A DNA stretch of 61,952 bases from an uncultured Pelagibacteraceae bacterium (GTDB lineage: Bacteria > Pseudomonadota > Alphaproteobacteria > Pelagibacterales > Pelagibacteraceae), in contig CACHTV010000005.1 in NCBI GenBank assembly GCA_902582875.1, forward strand, positions 1 through 61,952, given 5' to 3'. The position numbers and the translations under genes were made by a program. The notes below the pieces were generated by a model. The model was not told the DNA's origin, searched no databases, and saw only the letters and a program-made list of their open reading frames with translations. Shown here piece after piece: positions 57,964-61,952 of this stretch (position 1 is the first letter of the stretch; every line of letters begins with the position of its first letter).

Positions 57964-58791
57964 ATGACCAATAAAAAAGAAGAAATAGACCGAACTATTA
58001 AAGAAAAGCTTGCACCAAAGAAATTTGTAAGAAATCCAATTAAAGGAACAAAATTTACTTTATTGATTTCTAGCGCTAAAGGTGGAGTTGGTAAATCTAC
58101 TATAGCTGTAAATTTAGCTTTTGCTTTACAAAATCTTGGAATGAAAGTTGGAATTTTAGATGCAGATGTTTATGGTCCTTCTCTTCCAAAATTAATGAAA
58201 TTAAGTGAAAAACCAAAAAGTGAGGATGGCAAATTATTAATTCCCTTAGAAAAGTATGAAGCGCAATGCATGTCTATGGGGTTTTTGGTTGAAGAACAAA
58301 CTCCAATGATATGGCGTGGTCCTATGGTGATTAGTGCTTTAAAAACAATGACTCAAAAAGTTTTGTGGAAAGATAGAGATGTGATCGTAATTGATATGCC
58401 TCCTGGCACAGGTGATACTCAACTAACATTTGCTCAAGAAGTAAAAGTTGATGGAGCTATTATAGTTTCTACACCACAAGACTTAGCTCTACTCGATGTA
58501 AAAAGAGGTATACAAATGTTTGATAAAACTGGAGTTAAAATATTAGGTCTAGTAGACAATATGAGTTTCTTTAAAGGTGATGACGGTAAAGAATATAAAA
58601 TATTTGGGGAAGGAGGTGTAGAAAAAACTGCTAAAGAATTTAATAAAATTTTTCTTGGCAAAATCCCAATTCATCAAGACTTAAGAGATGCAACAAACAA
58701 TGGAGATCCTTTAACCCATTCAAATCCTAATCATGAAGTATCAAAAATATTTAAAGATATTGCAGAAAAAATTAAACAATCTTTTCAGTAA
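57964..58791 (+). CDS. mrp: Mrp/ApbC/NBP35-type ATPase for Fe-S cluster transfer
   Basis: From the ATG at 57964 this is a 275-residue protein; the frame extends upstream but would overlap hflK and adds nothing conserved. It has the deviant P-loop [20 protein letters not shown] and [13 protein letters not shown], then [13 protein letters not shown]. This family carries Fe-S clusters to apoproteins. The usual DUF59 N-terminal domain is missing, and the CxxC expected near the C-terminus is not seen. Confidence 0.92.
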   Translation: MTNKKEEIDRTIKEKLAPKKFVRNPIKGTKFTLLISSAKGGVGKSTIAVNLAFALQNLGMKVGILDADVYGPSLPKLMKLSEKPKSEDGKLLIPLEKYEAQCMSMGFLVEEQTPMIWRGPMVISALKTMTQKVLWKDRDVIVIDMPPGTGDTQLTFAQEVKVDGAIIVSTPQDLALLDVKRGIQMFDKTGVKILGLVDNMSFFKGDDGKEYKIFGEGGVEKTAKEFNKIFLGKIPIHQDLRDATNNGDPLTHSNPNHEVSKIFKDIAEKIKQSFQ

Positions 58792-59719
58792 AACCAAAAG
58801 AAGTCATCAATTCATTCCACTCTCTCTTAGATAGTCCTGAGCTATCAAAATCACATTTTTGACCTGAAGCCATCTTTTGAATTACTTTTTTTCCTTTTGC
58901 AGAAACATTGACAGCTCCAACTCTATAGTCCATGAAAGCGGCATGAGTAATTGGAACCCACTTCTTAACAGTTTCAAGCATTGCTTCTGCATAAACTCTA
59001 ATCTCATATTGAGCATGACTGTCAGCTCTTAAAAATAAAAAATTCAAAAGATTTAGTAGATCTGTTTTCCAATACCATTGTGTATAAGAATTTAATGTTA
59101 AATTCATTCTGGCAAGCTCTCTGGCTAGTCCAGCTTTACTTTCACTAATCACAGTTCCATCAAATCTTTCATTAAGCATTGTTTCATAATTATTATAAGT
59201 TCTAGTTGCATCATCTTTTAAAATTTTAAGGACTTCATCTGCTTGATCGCCAGTAATTAAATCTCCTCTACCTTGTCTATTAACTTTTGATTGTGCTGAT
59301 AGTTGTTCTTTGGCTGGGAGATAAAATTCTTTATCTAATATTGAGTACCTAGCTGAATACTCATTAACATTTGCCGTTCTATGTCTTATCCATTGACGAG
59401 CAATGAATATTGGAAGCTTAACATGGTATTTAATTTCACACATTTCAAAAGGAGTAGAATGCCAATGTCTCATCAAATATTTAATTAAACCTTCATCGGT
59501 TGAAACTTTTTTAGTTCCTTTTCCATAAGAAACTCTAGCCGACTGAACTATAGAAGTATCGTCTCCCATATAATCAACTACTCGAATAAATCCATGGTCT
59601 AAAACAGGAAGAGCTTCGTAGAGAATTTTTTCTAACTCAGGTGATGTTACTCTTTTTGTTTGATTCTGCTGTGATTGTTGGTCCGCAATTTCTTGTTTTT
59701 GCTCTGGTGTCAGTTTCAT
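58772..59719 (-). CDS. thyX: flavin-dependent thymidylate synthase ThyX
   Basis: This 315-residue protein carries the ThyX motif [15 protein letters not shown] near residue 122. It makes dTMP from dUMP with methylene-tetrahydrofolate and FAD. That folate species is also produced by the sarcosine/dimethylglycine enzymes here. It overlaps the convergent mrp end by 20 bases and is followed by the ssrA gene on the other strand. It is longer than many ThyX proteins (about 220-250). Confidence 0.95.
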   Translation of the reverse strand: MKLTPEQKQEIADQQSQQNQTKRVTSPELEKILYEALPVLDHGFIRVVDYMGDDTSIVQSARVSYGKGTKKVSTDEGLIKYLMRHWHSTPFEMCEIKYHVKLPIFIARQWIRHRTANVNEYSARYSILDKEFYLPAKEQLSAQSKVNRQGRGDLITGDQADEVLKILKDDATRTYNNYETMLNERFDGTVISESKAGLARELARMNLTLNSYTQWYWKTDLLNLLNFLFLRADSHAQYEIRVYAEAMLETVKKWVPITHAAFMDYRVGAVNVSAKGKKVIQKMASGQKCDFDSSGLSKREWNELMTSFGFTEKIV

Positions 59720-59765
59720 TTTGAATAAATTTATTGAATCTCTTCAAAAGAGTTTTATATTAATA

Positions 59766-60030
59766 ATGTTGGTTTTCCAACTATGACGATAAACGAATTT
59801 CGTAATAAACATTACGGACGTGGGGGCAGTACCCACCACCTCCACCATTTGCAACTTACGGGGGTGAATTAGGATCGACGGATGTCTAAAAGCTATTCTT
59901 TCGTACGAGATGGTTCCGACGTAACGGGCCAATTTACAAATGCTAACGAAAGTTACGCACTTGCTGCTTAATTAACTTAGTTAATTAAGTTACGGGGTCC
60001 GGGGCACCTGGCAACAGAACGCCCCTAACA
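59766..60030 (+). ncRNA. ssrA: transfer-messenger RNA, circularly permuted two-piece form
   Basis: The acceptor piece comes first: a T-arm GTGGG-GGCAGTA-CCCAC at 59820-59836 and the acceptor strand CACCTCC plus A and CCA ending at 59847. After a 12-base spacer the coding piece starts GGGGGTGAATTAGGATCGAC at 59860. GGGGGTG pairs with CACCTCC over 7 bp. The tag reading frame at 59942-59971 encodes ANESYALAA and stop, with the typical ALAA end. A GGGGC/GCCCC hairpin (60001-60025) closes the coding piece. Permutation is standard in alphaproteobacteria. The outer ends are approximate. Confidence 0.93.
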
Positions 60031-60035
60031 AAACT

Positions 60036-60611
60036 ATGAAAAAGATAATGAAAATATTAATTCTGAGCTTATGCTTTATATCCTCAGCTCAAGCAGATGA
60101 CATTAGAGACTTTCAAATTGAGGGGATGAGTATTGGAGATAGTCTATTAGATTTCATGTCAGAAAAAGAAATAAAAAAAATTAAAAAATTTGATTATTCC
60201 GGAAAATATAAAGGTATTGTTTTGAGAGAAAAGAAGAGTTCTAACTATGATGATATTCAACTTGCCTATAAAAATAATGACGATAAATATACTATTCATT
60301 CGTTAGCTGGTAGAATTTTCGTAGATAATATTGAAGATTGTTTATCTAAAAGAAAAGAAATTGAAAAAGAAATTTCTAAAGTTTTTCCATCAGCATCAAT
60401 AGAAAGGTATGAAAAAGTTAAACACAGTTATGATAAATCAGGAAAAAGCTTTGCATGGCATACAAGATATAAATTAAAAGGTGGTGGTAAAGCTTCGATA
60501 GATTGTCACGATTGGAGTAAAAAAATAGAAGAAACAATTGGAGATAAATTAATGGTAGGATTGGGATCAAATGAATTTCATAAATTCCTTGATAGTGAAG
60601 CATATCGCTAG
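60036..60611 (+). CDS. secreted DDIxDF-family protein, ssrA-linked copy
   Basis: This 191-residue protein has a signal peptide ending SAQA and the mature start DDIRDFQIEGMSIGDSLLDF. The cysteines are in IEDCLSKRKEI and SIDCHDWSKK, and the box is YDKSGKSFAWH. It starts only about 6-10 bases past the 3' end of the tmRNA gene on the same strand, with no Shine-Dalgarno seen, so it may depend on read-through from ssrA. Another in-frame ATG lies at 60048. Confidence 0.82.
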   Translation: MKKIMKILILSLCFISSAQADDIRDFQIEGMSIGDSLLDFMSEKEIKKIKKFDYSGKYKGIVLREKKSSNYDDIQLAYKNNDDKYTIHSLAGRIFVDNIEDCLSKRKEIEKEISKVFPSASIERYEKVKHSYDKSGKSFAWHTRYKLKGGGKASIDCHDWSKKIEETIGDKLMVGLGSNEFHKFLDSEAYR

Positions 60612-60823
60612 TATGAAAAAATCATGGCAATCAAAAAAATTATTGACATTAAAATTGCATAGAGAATCCATCTAGAAACAGGTTTATTGGGAGATACTTT
60701 AAAAACTTTTCGGTACATATATTCTAGACCAATATAAATACCTGGTTTAATAACATAAAAGAAAATACCATAAAAAATGAGAAGACATACAAACCAAAAA
60801 ATATAAATAAGAATTGTTTCCAT
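60608..60823 (-). CDS. small membrane protein, unknown function
   Basis: This 71-residue protein has two hydrophobic segments (about residues 5-27 and 51-70) and a basic loop between them (YRKVFKVSPNKPVSR). It overlaps the end of the preceding family gene by 4 bases in convergent orientation and is downstream of the next family copy on the same strand. I do not recognise a family. Confidence 0.55.
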   Translation of the reverse strand: METILIYIFWFVCLLIFYGIFFYVIKPGIYIGLEYMYRKVFKVSPNKPVSRWILYAILMSIIFLIAMIFSY

Positions 60824-60875
60824 ATAAAGTAAGTTTAATCAAATTTACAATAAAAATTTCAATACTTAGTTGATT

Positions 60876-61448
60876 TTATTTATAAGCTTTATCACGTAAA
60901 AATTTTCTATAATTTATTGTTCTAACTCCAACTCTAAAATGATCTTTAGCACCATACGACTCAGAATAATCATAACAAGCTACCTGAACCTCATCAGAGT
61001 ATTTAGATTCAAAAACATAATCTGTAACCGTGCTTTTTCCTGATTTGTCAGCCCTATGCTTATAAGTTTGTTTACCTAAATCTTTAAGATTTTTAACAAC
61101 AGCCTTTATTTCTTGAACAATATTATCTAATTCTTCATAACATAAGTTTATGTCTGCGTAAATTTTAAGACCATCAACAGCTGCTATTTTTTTTTTTCTA
61201 TCATTAGTTTTATAAACTATTTGTACTGCATCATAAGATTTATATGTTTTATCTATGGACTCAGTAATTGTATATTCATTATGATTAAACCAATTTTTTT
61301 TGTTATCTAATATTTGTTCCTCACTAAAATAATCCAACAAGCTATCCCCAATACTCATCCCCTCAATTTTAAAATCTCTAATGTCATCTGCTTGCACTGA
61401 GGATATAAAGCATAAGCTTAGAATGACAATTGCTAAAAGTTTTTTCAT
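60876..61448 (-). CDS. secreted DDIxDF-family protein, right-edge copy
   Basis: This 190-residue protein has a signal peptide ending SVQA and the mature start DDIRDFKIEGMSIGDSLLDY. The cysteines are in INLCYEELDNI and VQVACYDYSES, and the box is ADKSGKSTVTD. Its first 20 residues differ little from array copy 6 (MKKLLAIVILSLCFISSVQA versus MKKLLAILFLSLCFTTPSKG). It is 34 kb away from the array, which implies copying between islands. Confidence 0.83.
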   Translation of the reverse strand: MKKLLAIVILSLCFISSVQADDIRDFKIEGMSIGDSLLDYFSEEQILDNKKNWFNHNEYTITESIDKTYKSYDAVQIVYKTNDRKKKIAAVDGLKIYADINLCYEELDNIVQEIKAVVKNLKDLGKQTYKHRADKSGKSTVTDYVFESKYSDEVQVACYDYSESYGAKDHFRVGVRTINYRKFLRDKAYK

Positions 61449-61584
61449 TATTTCCTATTATAAAATTTTTTCTCTTTTCTTTCTTCTTTTAATCTTTTTT
61501 TTCTTAACCATTAGAACAGCATAACTGATCACATCTATCGACTCAATATCCCACAGCTGCTTGTTTTTATGTTATAATTTACTT

Positions 61585-61952
61585 ATGAAAGACAAATCTG
61601 GTTTTGTATACGTTATGACTAATATTTCTATGCCAGGAATAGTAAAAATAGGATTAACAAAAAATATAGAAGATAGAATAGCAAATTTATCTTCGCGAAC
61701 AGCGATCCCAACACCATTTAAACTTCATAGAGCAATTGAAGTAAAAAATATGTATGAAGTAGAAAATCAATTTCATCATTATTTTAGAAACAAAAGAAAA
61801 AATTCTCAAAGAGAATTTTTTTCAATAAGTCCAGAAGAAACAGATATATTATTTGATCACTATGAGAAAATTGGAGCTAAAAATTTTGACAAAACATCAT
61901 TGCCTGTAAGGGAAGACAAGCAATTAATTGATGATAAAATAAGAGAACTAAG
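61585..61952 (+). CDS. GIY-YIG/T5orf172-type domain protein (partial)
   Basis: The frame starts at ATG 61585 and runs off the right edge (about 122 residues visible). The start GFVYVMTNISMPGIVKIGLT, then DRIANLSSRTAIPTPFKLHR, matches the T5orf172/MUG113 domain, a GIY-YIG nuclease relative found in phages and islands: GFVYVM and GIVKIGLT stand in for the GIY...YIG core. No other domain is visible in the part present. It is in the accessory DNA right of ssrA. Confidence 0.75.
   Translation, partial: MKDKSGFVYVMTNISMPGIVKIGLTKNIEDRIANLSSRTAIPTPFKLHRAIEVKNMYEVENQFHHYFRNKRKNSQREFFSISPEETDILFDHYEKIGAKNFDKTSLPVREDKQLIDDKIREL

Overview
The window is low-GC, gene-dense DNA with overlapping genes, and it reads as an alphaproteobacterium of the SAR11 / Pelagibacterales type. 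The supporting evidence is a circularly permuted two-piece tmRNA gene, a tandem SAM-II plus SAM-V riboswitch in front of an O-acetylhomoserine sulfhydrylase gene, a full set of methylated-glycine catabolic enzymes, and ThyX instead of ThyA. The taxonomic call is an inference from gene content and composition.

Layout. 1-4.4 kb: a branched-chain amino acid/amide type ABC transporter (livF cut by the window edge, livG, livM, livH, livJ). 4.4-9.4 kb: housekeeping genes (LysE exporter, DUF2805 protein, glutaredoxin, ribokinase, CcdA, histidine phosphatase, MsrB, CysE) and a 39-codon cysteine-rich metallothionein-like gene at 9272-9391. 9.6-13.7 kb: dimethylglycine dehydrogenase followed by both electron-transfer flavoprotein subunits. 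27.6-29.2 kb: ETF-ubiquinone oxidoreductase, which passes those electrons to quinone. 31.4-36.6 kb: the four-subunit sarcosine oxidase operon soxBDAG, in which soxG carries a single-base frameshift. Together these would convert dimethylglycine to sarcosine and then glycine. 36.6-38.2 kb: metY under two SAM riboswitches. 38.2-42.3 kb: two paralogous lipoproteins, a 2-hydroxyacid dehydrogenase, an EamA transporter and a DadA-like oxidase. 42.3-48.4 kb: the cell-shape cluster (bactofilin, rodA, mrdA, mreD, mreC, mreB). 48.4-58.8 kb: leuA, ilvC, ilvH, ilvB, miaA, a Deg protease, DUF2065, hflC, hflK and mrp. 58.8-60.0 kb: thyX and ssrA (tmRNA).

The accessory DNA lies at 13.7-27.5 kb, wedged between etfA and the ETF-ubiquinone oxidoreductase gene, and again to the right of ssrA (60.0 kb to the end). 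It encodes mainly exported or membrane proteins. One multigene family stands out: nine copies of a roughly 190-residue secreted protein with the start motif DDIxDFxIEGMSIGDSLLDY, six of them in one tandem array. The same island holds a four-gene run that ends in a caspase-like peptidase translationally coupled to a trypsin-like protease with calcium-type repeats; the caspase gene is split by a frameshift near poly-A tracts. It also holds a pentameric ligand-gated ion channel homologue with an extra N-terminal domain, an opposing operon with a von Willebrand A-like secreted protein and a coiled-coil membrane protein, and a roughly 88-bp nested palindrome between the two operons. No integrase, transposase, CRISPR array or rRNA was seen, and no intact tRNA.
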